Both the position numbers and the translations under genes were made by a program. The notes beneath the pieces are model-generated. The model ran no database searches. It saw nothing but the letters and a program-made list of their open reading frames with translations, and was not told the origin of the DNA. A stretch of DNA of 64,000 nucleotides from Rhizobium sp. GN54 (GTDB taxonomy: Bacteria; Pseudomonadota; Alphaproteobacteria; Rhizobiales; Rhizobiaceae): NCBI RefSeq assembly GCF_021026345.1, contig NZ_JAJNCZ010000004.1:519697-583696 (forward strand). The letters run 5' to 3'. Every line of letters begins with the position of its first letter. Within the stretch, counting starts at the first letter, position 1. Shown piece by piece: positions 35,834-44,273 of this stretch.

Positions 35834-36619
35834 ATGACGATACGGACCATCGTTTGGGGCGAGAACATCCATGAGCAGACCAACGAGGTCGTGCGTTCGA
35901 TCTACCCCGACGGCATGCATGCGGTGATCGCTGCAGCGCTGAACGCCGATCCTGCGATCACGGCGTCGACGGCGACGCTGCAGGAGGAGGAGCATGGCCT
36001 GCCTTCGGCGCGGCTCGCCGAGACGGACGTGCTTTTATGGTGGGGCCACAAGGACCATGGCGCGGTTTCCGACGCGGTCGTCGAGCGGGTGGCGAAGCGG
36101 GTCTGGGAGGGAATGGGGCTCATCGTCCTGCATTCCGGACATTTCTCCAAGATTTTCAAACGGTTGATGGGGACGCCCTGCGCGCTGAAATGGCGCGAGG
36201 CGGGCGAGCGCGAGCGGCTGTGGGCGATCAATCCGGCCCATCCGATCACAGCCGGCCTGCCGGAGCATTTCGTGCTGGAGAACGAGGAGATGTATGGCGA
36301 GGCATTCTCGGTGCCCGAGCCGCTCGAGACCGTGTTCATCTCCTGGTTTGCCGGCGGCGAAGTATTCCGCTCGGGAATGACCTGGCGGCGCGGGGCAGGG
36401 AACGTCTTCTACTTCCGACCGGGTCACGAGACCTATCCGACCTATCACGACGGAACCGTGCAGCAGGTGCTGCGCAACGCGGTGAAGTGGGCCTACAACC
36501 CGCTGGCACCGTATCTCGCCGTCCACGATGCCCCGAACGTGCCGGTTGAAAGCGCTTTGGAACCGATCGTCGAGCGCGGCCCGCGCCTGCACCAGGCCGG
36601 CGAAGCCGGTTACCGGTGA
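35834..36619 (+). CDS. ThuA-family protein
   Basis: A 261-aa ThuA domain protein, with TIVWGENIHEQTN at the N-terminus, VLLWWGHKDHG, GLIVLHSGHFSKIF and FYFRPGHETYPTYHD. In S. meliloti ThuA takes part in trehalose/sucrose-type disaccharide use via 3-keto sugars. GGAGG precedes ATG 35834. The gene is followed by a Gfo/Idh/MocA oxidoreductase, the usual ThuB partner, but no thuEFGK transporter is present. Confidence 0.9.
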   Translation: MTIRTIVWGENIHEQTNEVVRSIYPDGMHAVIAAALNADPAITASTATLQEEEHGLPSARLAETDVLLWWGHKDHGAVSDAVVERVAKRVWEGMGLIVLHSGHFSKIFKRLMGTPCALKWREAGERERLWAINPAHPITAGLPEHFVLENEEMYGEAFSVPEPLETVFISWFAGGEVFRSGMTWRRGAGNVFYFRPGHETYPTYHDGTVQQVLRNAVKWAYNPLAPYLAVHDAPNVPVESALEPIVERGPRLHQAGEAGYR

Positions 36620-36627
36620 GGGGTCCC

Positions 36628-37671
36628 ATGCGTCTCCTTATTCTCGGCACCGGCGGCATGGCCAACACGCATGCCGAACACTTTTCCGCCATTCCCGGCG
36701 TCGAACTGGTCGGCGCCGTGGATGTCGACCCGGCGCGGGCGGCGGCATTCGCCGGGCGCTTCGGGATCGCCCGCACCTTTGCGGACCTGCAGCAGGCGCT
36801 CGACTGGGGCGATTTCGACGCGGCCGCCAACGTCACGCCGGATCGGGTCCATCATCCGACCACGCTCGCCCTGCTTGCGACGGGCAAGCACGTCCTGTGC
36901 GAGAAGCCGCTGGCGGAGACCTTCGCCAAGGCGGACGAGATGGCGCAGGTGGCCGAGCGCTCGGGTCTCGTGACCATGGTCAACCTGACCTATCGCAATG
37001 TCGCCCCCTTGCAGAAGGCGCGCGAACTGGTGCTGTCCGGTACGCTCGGCACGGTCCGCCACATCGAGGCGTCCTACCTGCAGAGCTGGCTGGTCTCGCG
37101 GGCCTGGGGCGACTGGACGACCGAGAGCCAGTGGCTGTGGCGGCTGTCGACGCGGCACGGCTCGAACGGCGTTCTTGGTGACGTCGGCATCCATATCCTG
37201 GATTTTGCCGCCTATGGCAGCGGCAGCGAGGTGGAAGCGATCTATGCCCGCATGAAGGCCTTCGACAAGGCGCCGGGCAACCGCATCGGCGAATACGACC
37301 TCGACGCGAACGACAGCTTTGCGATGACGGCGGAATTCTCCAACGGCGCGCTGGGGGTGATCCATGCCAGCCGCTGGGCCACCGGCCATCTCAACGAACT
37401 GCGCCTGCGCATGCACGGCGACCGGGGCGCGCTGGAGGTGATCCATACGCCGGAGGGTTCGAGCCTGCGGGGCTGCCTCGGCGAGGACGTGGAAACCGCG
37501 CGCTGGCGGGACATCGACGGCGGTGCGGTGCCGACCAATTACGAGCGGTTCGCTGCGGCAGTGCGCGAAAGGCGGCAGGTCGAGCCCGGCTTCCGCCATG
37601 CGGCAAACCTGCAGAAGGTCCTCGACCTTGCGATCGAGGCGGAGAAGGCGAGGCGCGAACTCGCGGTCTAG
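36628..37671 (+). CDS. Gfo/Idh/MocA-family oxidoreductase (ThuB-like)
   Basis: A 347-aa NAD(P)-dependent sugar dehydrogenase. The Rossmann motif is LLILGTGGMANTHAEHF, the family motif CEKPLAETFAKADEM (lysine in EKP), and the C-terminal substrate domain has HGSNGVLGDVGIHILDF with the expected aspartate and histidine. It starts 8 bp after the thuA-like gene and probably forms a keto-sugar for it. Confidence 0.9.
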   Translation: MRLLILGTGGMANTHAEHFSAIPGVELVGAVDVDPARAAAFAGRFGIARTFADLQQALDWGDFDAAANVTPDRVHHPTTLALLATGKHVLCEKPLAETFAKADEMAQVAERSGLVTMVNLTYRNVAPLQKARELVLSGTLGTVRHIEASYLQSWLVSRAWGDWTTESQWLWRLSTRHGSNGVLGDVGIHILDFAAYGSGSEVEAIYARMKAFDKAPGNRIGEYDLDANDSFAMTAEFSNGALGVIHASRWATGHLNELRLRMHGDRGALEVIHTPEGSSLRGCLGEDVETARWRDIDGGAVPTNYERFAAAVRERRQVEPGFRHAANLQKVLDLAIEAEKARRELAV

Positions 37672-37775
37672 GGAGAGGGCCGCCCAGGACTCTGCCTTGC
37701 GCCAAGGCAGCCGCCTCGGACGATGCCGGCCCTGATCGGGAGCGTTTGCCGGGCTTGTCGGCCGTCCCCGGCGGG

Positions 37776-38135
37776 CTACCGCGTCTTTTCTTCCAGCCAC
37801 AACGCCAGCGCGGCCGCGTTGTTGTGGCGTTCGTCGCGGGCGGCGTAGAGGAGCGTCACCGGGCCCTGCGCGATATGGCGGCGGAGCTCCGCCGCGGCCG
37901 CCTGTTCGGCTTCGCCTTCCAGTTCCGCGGCGTAGTGCTGGCGGAACTCGTCCCAGCTTTCGGGCCGGGCGTGGAAGCGCCGGCGCAGGTCGTCGCTGGG
38001 GGAAATGTCCTTCAGCCAGAGATCGACCCGCGCCTTCTCTTTCGCGACGCCGCGCGGCCACAGCCGATCGACGAGGATGCGCATTCCGTCGGAAGGTTCC
38101 GGCGTATCGTAGACCCGCTTGATCCGGACAGTCAT
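37776..38135 (-). CDS. DUF488 family protein
   Basis: A 119-aa DUF488 protein. The family signature is visible: IKRVYDTPEPSDGMRILVDR followed by LWPRGVAKEKA, WLKDISPSDDLR, FHARPESWDEF and TLLYAARDERHNNA. It is cytoplasmic, with no accepted function. ATG 38135 follows GAGGAAGAG; the longer frame upstream has no homology pattern. Confidence 0.9.
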   Translation of the reverse strand: MTVRIKRVYDTPEPSDGMRILVDRLWPRGVAKEKARVDLWLKDISPSDDLRRRFHARPESWDEFRQHYAAELEGEAEQAAAAELRRHIAQGPVTLLYAARDERHNNAAALALWLEEKTR

Positions 38136-38328
38136 CTCTTCCTCCTCGATCTGGCACGGCGGGGCCGCGCGAATCCCGTGTAAAGCATGCACCGCGCCCG
38201 CCTGCCGGGCAACACATGCCGCCTCCGAGGCGGCGATCCGCCTGTTTCGGTTCTTCGTTGACTTCGCCGATGATGGGAGGACAATGGCCCTGTTACGCGT
38301 CGCCAGCAGACAGGAAGGGACGCCTACC

Positions 38329-38799
38329 ATGACCATCGCCAGAAGGCTTCAGGACTATATCGAACGGGAGGGGATCGCCTATGACACCGTCCCGCATCAT
38401 CGCACCGCCACGACCAGCCAGTCGGCCCAGGCAGCTCATATCCCCGGCAGCAGGCTCGCCAAGACCGTGGTCGTCCACCACGAGATGGGCTATGTGCTCG
38501 CCGTCGTCCCCAGCACCCACCGCATCGAACTCTCCACCCTGCAGGACGTGATCGACCGCAGGCTCGGGCTGGCGTCGGAGGAGGAGGTCTGCACGCTCTT
38601 TTCGGATTGCGACGAAGGTGCCGCCCCGCCGGTCGGCATGGCCTATGACATCCCGGTCATCCTCGACGAAAGCTTGGGACGGGTCAGCGACGTCTATTTC
38701 GAGGGGGGCGACCACCGGACGCTGGTCCACGTCACCGGGCCCAATTTCCTCAGCCTGATGAAGGACGCCCAGGTCGCCCGCATCAGCCACCCGCATTGA
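38329..38799 (+). CDS. YbaK/aminoacyl-tRNA deacylase-like protein
   Basis: A 156-aa single-domain protein of the YbaK/ProX (prolyl-tRNA synthetase insertion) family: YDTVPHHRTATTSQSAQAAH, the catalytic-type lysine in SRLAKTVVVH, and GMAYDIPVILDESL. Relatives clear mischarged aminoacyl-tRNA. Start ATG 38329 follows GGAAGGGA. It is monocistronic and divergent from DUF488. Confidence 0.85.
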   Translation: MTIARRLQDYIEREGIAYDTVPHHRTATTSQSAQAAHIPGSRLAKTVVVHHEMGYVLAVVPSTHRIELSTLQDVIDRRLGLASEEEVCTLFSDCDEGAAPPVGMAYDIPVILDESLGRVSDVYFEGGDHRTLVHVTGPNFLSLMKDAQVARISHPH

Positions 38800-38842
38800 A
38801 GCGCGCGGGGCCACTGTCCGGTGCATTCGGCGTTCGGCCGGC

Positions 38843-39235
38843 CTATTTTTCTGTGCGACCCGTGCCGTCGCGATCCCGGTCGTATCGTCTGGCGAGCGGA
38901 AACGGCGGCAGCCAGGCTTCGCGGCGGATGGTCCAGAGTTCGTAGGTCGGCTGGAACTGGTCGGGCGCATCGAGCGATCCGAGGTTTATCTCGATCTCGT
39001 CCGCGGTGCGGGCGAAGACCGGCGAGCCGCAGCGGGGACAGAAGAACCGCCCAGCATAGTCGCGCGTCTCGCCCTCAACCGTCACCGCATCCTGCGGGAA
39101 GATCGCCGAGGCGTGAAAGAGCGCGCCGTGATGTTTGCGGCAGTCCAGGCAGTGGCAGATGCCGACCCGATACGGGGTGCCCGACGCAACAAACCGGACA
39201 TTGCCGCACAGGCAGCCGCCGGAAAACCGATCCAT
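38843..39235 (-). CDS. GFA-family protein (glutathione-dependent formaldehyde-activating fold)
   Basis: A 130-aa zinc-binding protein with the GFA cysteine pattern: GGCLCGNVRF, CHCLDCRKHHGA and FFCPRCGSPVF. Proteins with this pattern were named for S-hydroxymethylglutathione synthase, but most have no proven activity. ATG 39235 follows GAGGCGAAG. Confidence 0.9.
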   Translation of the reverse strand: MDRFSGGCLCGNVRFVASGTPYRVGICHCLDCRKHHGALFHASAIFPQDAVTVEGETRDYAGRFFCPRCGSPVFARTADEIEINLGSLDAPDQFQPTYELWTIRREAWLPPFPLARRYDRDRDGTGRTEK

Positions 39236-39593
39236 CTTCGCCTCCCTCGTCATCAACGGGACCGAAGGGTTACAGCGATGGCGCCTCGCCTGCAAATGCC
39301 CGTTGTCTCGCGGGGACGGCGGGTGTCATCCCAACCTTTGTCCATGAAACCTCAGATAGGTAGCACAACCCGTCCCTCCGGGAACGAAGACGTTGTAGCG
39401 GGAAGCATCAAAAGACGTAGCGCTGTTGCAGGGAAATGACCGTTCATATGGCGGAATGCCCGCGGTCATGGGTATGCCCTCGACCGAAATGAGGCATTGC
39501 AGCGCAGGTGCCGCCGGAGCCACAGTTTGGGCCATACGTCCCGATCGGTGCCGGACAGCTTGATCTGCTCTGAACGGAGGCGGGCAACCGGCA
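39236..39593. other. Gene-free stretch between GFA gene and glycosyltransferase
   Basis: A 358-bp gap between divergent genes. The open frames here (for example 39326-39535 on the minus strand) lack a ribosome site and a protein-like composition. I see no terminator hairpin and no clear sigma-70 promoter. It must hold promoters for both flanking genes. Confidence 0.5.
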
Positions 39594-40847
39594 GTGGAGA
39601 TCCTTCAAACGATGCCGACTTCGATTCTGAGTTCTGCGCGCCGCCAGTTTGGCCGGCGCAGTCGCCAGGTTGGCGCGATCCTTGCGAAAGACGGGTACAA
39701 GGGGATTGTCGATCGTGCGCGGTTCATGGCGTCAGACTGGGTCCGGCCACGGAACTCGATGTGGGAGGTTTTTCCCCATGATGTCGTGGCGGCCGATCTG
39801 AGCCAGCCCTTCAAGCCCAAAATTCCGAAAGTCGCTCCGGACGAACCGCTTATCATCAACTGGGTGGAGCAACCCGCGGGGCCCGGATCGGGCGGGCATA
39901 CGACGTGCTATCGAATGGTCAAATACTTCGACAGGCTCGGATACAAGAACCGTGTCTATCTCTACAACACCTATGGCGCGGATCTCAAATATTTCGAAGG
40001 AATCGCCAGAGATTACTATGGCCTGACCTGCCCGATCGCCGACGTCAGCGAGGGAATGGTGGACGCACATGCGGTCGTCGCCACAGCATGGCCGACCGCC
40101 TACGCCGTCTTCAATTCCCGCTGCAGCGGAAAACGCTTCTATTTCGTCCAGGACTACGAGCCCTACTTCGATCCTGTCGGCTCCCAGAGCGTGCTGGCGG
40201 AAAACACCTATCGAATGGGTTTTCACGCCATCACCGCCGGCAAGTGGCTGGCGCAGAAACTGTCGAGCGAGTTCGACATGGACGCCGACTATTTTCCGTT
40301 CGGTTGCGACACATCCCGCTATGGCTTGAAGCCGGGTGGAAAGAAGCGAACGGGTGTCGCCTTCTACGCCCGGTCGAGCACGCCGAGGCGCGGGACCGAG
40401 CTCGGGTTCCTGGCGCTCGAAATACTGGCAAAACGGCTTCCGCAGCTCGAACTGCACATTTTCGGGGAGAAGGTCGGGGGACTTCCGTTCAAATCCATCA
40501 ATCACGGGCAGGTCGGGCCGGCTGAACTGAACGATATCTACAACCAGTGCTTCGCCGGACTGAACCTTTCGCTGACCAACGTGTCGCTCGTGCCCTACGA
40601 GATGCTTGCCGCAGGCTGCATCCCGGTCGTCAACGATGCGGAGCATAACCGCATGGTGCTCGACAACCCTCACGTTCGGTATGCGCCCGCCACGCCGCAC
40701 TCGCTCGCGGCCGCGCTGGAAGCGGTGGTGAACATTCCCGACTTCGAGGCCGTCTCCAGGCGCGCCTCCGAAAGTGTCGCTTCGGTCTCTTGGGACAATG
40801 CCGGAGCAGCCGTCGAGGCCGCCTTCCGTCGTGTCCTTGCGGCCTGA
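39594..40847 (+). CDS. Glycosyltransferase, GT4/WsaF-like
   Basis: A 417-aa glycosyltransferase-like protein. The N-terminal Rossmann half has NWVEQPAGPGSGGHTTCYRM, the WsaF-type substrate-side pattern; the C-terminal half has RSSTPRRGTELGFLALEIL and the nucleotide-sugar site SLVPYEMLAAGCIPVV(N)D. FVQDYEPYFDP is typical of rhamnosyl/GT1-like enzymes of surface polysaccharide synthesis. GTG 39594 with GGAGG 13 bp upstream, or ATG 39612, may be the start. It probably decorates a polysaccharide. Confidence 0.82.
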   Translation: MEILQTMPTSILSSARRQFGRRSRQVGAILAKDGYKGIVDRARFMASDWVRPRNSMWEVFPHDVVAADLSQPFKPKIPKVAPDEPLIINWVEQPAGPGSGGHTTCYRMVKYFDRLGYKNRVYLYNTYGADLKYFEGIARDYYGLTCPIADVSEGMVDAHAVVATAWPTAYAVFNSRCSGKRFYFVQDYEPYFDPVGSQSVLAENTYRMGFHAITAGKWLAQKLSSEFDMDADYFPFGCDTSRYGLKPGGKKRTGVAFYARSSTPRRGTELGFLALEILAKRLPQLELHIFGEKVGGLPFKSINHGQVGPAELNDIYNQCFAGLNLSLTNVSLVPYEMLAAGCIPVVNDAEHNRMVLDNPHVRYAPATPHSLAAALEAVVNIPDFEAVSRRASESVASVSWDNAGAAVEAAFRRVLAA

Positions 40848-40994
40848 CACGCGAGAGTAAAGCCGGCTGCTTCGAATTGAGTAAACCCGCATGGCACATA
40901 AGTTGGTTTCCCGTCAATTGCGACGCCAGGCCGGTCATGTAGACTCTCATTGGGCCAGAACAACGGTACCGTCAGATACTCTTGGGGACAGATC

Positions 40995-41840
40995 ATGGTT
41001 TATCTGCATGAAATGGAAGAAAAATTCGGGCTTGTTTCCAGCAATATCGATCGGGAAAAAGGCGCAGAACTTCACCAGAGCTACCAGCAGGCCGATCCGT
41101 TCCCGCACATCGTGATAGAGGACTTCCTGCCGCCGAACGTGCTTGAAACCTGCCTGAAGGATTTTCCGGCCGGTTCCGACGCGGCCGAACAGAAATTCGA
41201 CCGGCATCAGGAGCGCCTGAAGGAAAGCTTCAACCCGGACATCCTGCCTCCGTCCACGCGGCAGATCTTCTATTCGTTCAACTCACGGCCGTTTATCCGG
41301 GTGATCGAGAACATCACCGGCATCAAGGGGCTCATCCCCGACCCGTACTTTGCCGGCGCCGGTCTCCACCGGATTCATCAGGGCGGGCACCTGTCGATCC
41401 ATGCGGACTTCAACCATCACAAGCCGATGAACCTGGAACGCCGCGTCAACATGCTGATCTATCTCAACAAGGACTGGCAAGCGGACTACGGCGGACAGCT
41501 CGAACTGTGGAACCAGGAGATGACCCGCTGCGCCCAATCGGTCGTTCCAAGCTTCAACCGATGCGTCATATTCAACACCACGCAAGAGAGCATGCACGGC
41601 AATCCGCAGCCGATCAATCACCCCCAGGGCACCCCGCGGCGCTCGATCGCGCTCTACTACTACACCTCGACCTGGGATGACACGAAGCGGGACGCAACAA
41701 CCCAGTTCCGCGTCCGCCCCGGCACGCAGGACCGCGTGGACTGGCGAACGAAGGTCAACGAAATGGCGATGGAACTCGCTCCACCGCTCGTAATGCGCAA
41801 CTTCCGACGCCTGAAGAAGCATCTGGCGGGTACGCATTAG
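40995..41840 (+). CDS. 2OG-Fe(II) oxygenase, prolyl-hydroxylase-like
   Basis: A 281-aa dioxygenase. The iron ligands H-x-D are in LSIHADFNHH with the distal histidine in SMHGNP, and the 2-oxoglutarate arginine is in RRSIALYYY. The central YLNKDW-x5-GGQLELW is typical of the P4H/2OG-FeII_Oxy_3 group. The substrate is unknown; small hydroxylases of this type beside glycosyltransferases often act on glycan-linked or lipid groups (inference). It is the last host gene before the prophage, 135 bp from the att site. Confidence 0.88.
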   Translation: MVYLHEMEEKFGLVSSNIDREKGAELHQSYQQADPFPHIVIEDFLPPNVLETCLKDFPAGSDAAEQKFDRHQERLKESFNPDILPPSTRQIFYSFNSRPFIRVIENITGIKGLIPDPYFAGAGLHRIHQGGHLSIHADFNHHKPMNLERRVNMLIYLNKDWQADYGGQLELWNQEMTRCAQSVVPSFNRCVIFNTTQESMHGNPQPINHPQGTPRRSIALYYYTSTWDDTKRDATTQFRVRPGTQDRVDWRTKVNEMAMELAPPLVMRNFRRLKKHLAGTH

Positions 41841-41975
41841 GTTGGGGCGCCAGGAGCGGTACACTGGGCCTACGACGGAGCATGCCGTCGAGTATATGCA
41901 GGTTCGTACCTTTGCCGAACCCGTTCGGTCCGAAAGTGTTGTTGCCTATGTTTCTGGGATGAACCTGTGGAGCTT

Positions 41976-42020
41976 TGGCGCACCCGACAGGATTCGAACC
42001 TGTGACCTTTGGAATCGGAA
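41976..42020 (-). other. Prophage left attachment site: 3' fragment of tRNA-Arg(CCG)
   Basis: On the minus strand this reads from the anticodon loop (TTCCGAT, anticodon CCG at 42018-42016) through the variable loop, the T arm ACAGG-TTCGAAT-CCTGT and the acceptor strand CGGGTGC-G-CCA ending at 41976. The 5' half is missing: the bases beyond 42020 cannot pair as an anticodon stem. So it is the 45-bp core left at the end of a phage that integrated in the tRNA gene. The full gene should lie at the other prophage end. Confidence 0.85.
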
Positions 42021-42043
42021 TGCAGGCCTAACCCGTTTTCCGC

Positions 42044-42170
42044 TGCTTCCTGCTGTTTACTCCAATTCGATTTTGTGTTCAATCTCAACCGGTAAGCGCT
42101 TTCTGCGATTACAACGGTTGGGAGCCAGTTTACCGCAATTTGCTTCCTGCTGCTTCCTATATGCTTCCTG
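42044..42170. repeat. TGCTTCCT direct repeats, probable integrase arm sites
   Basis: Four copies of TGCTTCCT begin at 42044, 42141, 42151 and 42162, the last three at about 10-bp spacing. They lie between the att core and the integrase gene. Tyrosine integrases of this type bind such arm-type repeats next to the core. Confidence 0.65.
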
Positions 42171-42188
42171 TAGCGGCGAGGATGCCCC

Positions 42189-43454
42189 GTGGCAAAGCTG
42201 ACCAAACGGATGATCGATAGCCTCGAGGCGCGCGAGAAAGACTACTTCGAATGGGACGACGAGCTGCCCGGCTTCGGAGTCCGTGTCTGGCCCACCGGCC
42301 GTAAGACCTATGTCGCACAGTACCGTGCTGGGAAGCAGACGCGCCGCTTCAAAGTCGGTGTACATGGCCCGCTGACGGTCGAGGAGGCGCGCAAGGAGGC
42401 GAAGGCCGTCCTCGGCGATGTTGCCCGCGGCGAAGATCCTCAGCTCGATCGCGCTACCCGTCGGAAGTCGCTTACCGTCAAAGACCTATGCGAGGGCTAT
42501 TTCGAGGCTGCCGACAAGGGGCTGATCTTCGGCAAGCGCGGGAAGCCTAAGAAGGCATCGACGCTCTACGTCGACCAGGGCAGGGCGAAGAGGCACATCA
42601 TCCCGTTGCTCGGCGCAAAGCTGGTGCAGGATCTCACCACGGCCGACGTCGTGAAGATGATGCGCGATGTCACGGTGGGCAAGACGGCGATGTCGGAGAG
42701 CACCGGCAAGCTTCGTGGCCGCGCTATCGTCGAGGGCGGGGCAGGGACCGCCTCGCAAGCGGTGACGCTCCTGAGCGCCATTCTGACCTATGCAGCGTCC
42801 GAAGGCATCGTGCAGCATAACGTTGCCCGCGGCATCAAGAAACCAGCTGTAGGGAAGCGTACACGGCGCCTGGACGCGAAAGAGTATCGGGCGCTGGGCA
42901 AGGCCCTAGACGCTGCTGAGGGCGAGCTGTGGCAGGGCATCGTCGGTATCAGGCTATTCCTCCTAACCGGCTTCCGCCTGAGCGAGATTGCCGGTCTTAT
43001 GTGGTCGGAGGTCGACGAGCGCGGCAGCTGCTTCCGGCTGGACGATTCGAAGGAGGATGCGTCGGTGCGCCCGGTGGGCCGGACCGTCTTCGACGTGCTG
43101 GCAAGGGTGCCGCGGGAGGCAGGGCACCCCTACGTGCTTCCAGGCCCGCGTAGCGAGAAGGGGCATTACACGTCGCTCGACGAGGCTATCGGCAGGATCA
43201 CGAAGCTGGCAGGGCTGGAAGGCGTCACCTCGCACACTCTGCGCCACTCCTACGCCAGCGTGGCCGGCGATCTCGGCTTCACCGAAATCACAATCTCGGC
43301 GCTGCTGGGCCATGCCGCTGGCAACGTGACGCAGCGGTATGTCCATCACCTCGACAGCGTGTTGATTGCCGCCGCGAACAAGGTCTCAGGCGAGGTTCAC
43401 CGGATGATGACGGGGCAGGGCGCGAAGGTGGTCGAGCTGCCGCGCCGGGCTTAG
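42189..43454 (+). CDS. int: Prophage tyrosine integrase
   Basis: A 421-aa tyrosine recombinase. The N-terminal arm-binding domain (DUF4102-like, about 1-90) has DELPGFGVRVWPTGRKTYVA. The catalytic residues are R263 (TGFRLSE), H349 and R352 (HTLRHSY), H375 (LLGHAAG) and Y384 (QRYVHH), a complete set. It catalyses recombination between the phage site and the tRNA-Arg 3' end. Transcribed into the prophage. Confidence 0.96.
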   Translation: MAKLTKRMIDSLEAREKDYFEWDDELPGFGVRVWPTGRKTYVAQYRAGKQTRRFKVGVHGPLTVEEARKEAKAVLGDVARGEDPQLDRATRRKSLTVKDLCEGYFEAADKGLIFGKRGKPKKASTLYVDQGRAKRHIIPLLGAKLVQDLTTADVVKMMRDVTVGKTAMSESTGKLRGRAIVEGGAGTASQAVTLLSAILTYAASEGIVQHNVARGIKKPAVGKRTRRLDAKEYRALGKALDAAEGELWQGIVGIRLFLLTGFRLSEIAGLMWSEVDERGSCFRLDDSKEDASVRPVGRTVFDVLARVPREAGHPYVLPGPRSEKGHYTSLDEAIGRITKLAGLEGVTSHTLRHSYASVAGDLGFTEITISALLGHAAGNVTQRYVHHLDSVLIAAANKVSGEVHRMMTGQGAKVVELPRRA

Positions 43455-43918
43455 TCTTTTTTCTCCGGGGGCACAGGATCGGGGAAAGGGTCGGCGAAGT
43501 CGATGCTGTAGTCTGAACCCCAGTTCTCGTCGTCAAATGGGCGACTCTGCGCGGCCTCGATCTCGTCCATATCCCATTCTTCCACTCGCTGATTGACCTT
43601 ATGCCTAAAGTCCGGACTGGTGGATATCTTGCCGTCTGCGACTTCGCGCAATGTCTTGTCGATTAAGTCGACGATTTCGTCCATCTGCGCTTCGAGATCG
43701 TTCCCTCGCTTGAGCGCTGCAACCGAAATTGCCAGTGCATTCACCCGATCTTCTAGGGTGGCCGGTGCAGGGAAATATTCCTCTAAGCACCAGACGATTG
43801 CTTCGTTCATCGACATCCCCGCTCGATCGGCCTTGGCTTTGATGCGCTCGCGCATCCCTGGGGGCAGGCGCAATTGGAACTGATCATAGTCCTTGACCTT
43901 GGTCTTTTTCACCGCCAT
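43451..43918 (-). CDS. Arc/CopG-type DNA-binding protein, probable lysogeny regulator
   Basis: A 155-aa protein. The N-terminal ribbon-helix-helix domain reads DYDQFQLRLPPGMRERIKAK followed by GMSMNEAIVWCLEEYF, the Arc family pattern. The C-terminal half is acidic and helical. It is divergent from the early operon and overlaps the end of int by 4 bp. Two near-identical operator-like inverted repeats flank its start (43939-43958, 43997-44016). Start ATG 43918 is chosen because the longer frame would run over the first operator. Confidence 0.82.
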   Translation of the reverse strand: MAVKKTKVKDYDQFQLRLPPGMRERIKAKADRAGMSMNEAIVWCLEEYFPAPATLEDRVNALAISVAALKRGNDLEAQMDEIVDLIDKTLREVADGKISTSPDFRHKVNQRVEEWDMDEIEAAQSRPFDDENWGSDYSIDFADPFPDPVPPEKKD

Positions 43919-43938
43919 CCCCAAACAGTTTTCAAAAA

Positions 43939-43958
43939 TCATATCACGCGTGCTATGT
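43939..43958. promoter_or_regulatory. Putative phage operator 1
   Basis: TCATATCA-N4-TGCTATGT, the same 8-4-8 layout as the site at 43997 with one mismatch per half. It lies 21 bp upstream of the Arc-type gene start. Confidence 0.65.
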
Positions 43959-43996
43959 CGCGCTTGACTTAACCACATTTTTCCCTCCTAATCCAA

Positions 43997-44016
43997 TCAT
44001 AGCACTTATGCTATGA
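43997..44016. promoter_or_regulatory. Putative phage operator 2
   Basis: TCATAGCA-CTTA-TGCTATGA is a perfect inverted repeat with 8-bp arms, 24 bp before the excisionase-like gene. Its centre is 58 bp from that of operator 1. It probably controls the early operon. Confidence 0.72.
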
Positions 44017-44039
44017 CGATTTGCGGAGACGGTTAAGCA

Positions 44040-44273
44040 ATGATGAATTCCGAAACCCCTCGGCTGCGGCGCTCGGACGTCCCGGCTTACATGATGCAGA
44101 AGCACGGCATCCCCGTAGCGCTCGCCACCCTCAACAAGCTGGCATCCACGGGCGGGGGGCCGGCCATGCAGTACGCTGGTCGCATCCCGCTCTATAGGCC
44201 GGACGATCTGGATGCCTGGGCGGCAGAGCGCCTGTCCAAGCCGGTTCGCTCCACTTCGGAGAAGGCCGCATGA
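44040..44273 (+). CDS. Excisionase/AlpA-like helix-turn-helix protein
   Basis: A 77-aa small DNA-binding protein. The winged-helix-type pattern is [20 protein letters not shown], then [20 protein letters not shown] ending ([14 protein letters not shown]). Proteins like this bind att DNA or act as early regulators. First gene of the early operon. Confidence 0.75.
   Translation: MMNSETPRLRRSDVPAYMMQKHGIPVALATLNKLASTGGGPAMQYAGRIPLYRPDDLDAWAAERLSKPVRSTSEKAA

Noticed and set aside
39326..39535. Small minus-strand ORF in the gap before the glycosyltransferase
   Set aside because: No ribosome site, unordered composition, and it overlaps the likely promoter region of the glycosyltransferase.
41976..42050. 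A complete tRNA gene
   Set aside because: The anticodon stem, D arm and 5' acceptor strand are missing. Only the 3' part is present, so it is an att remnant.
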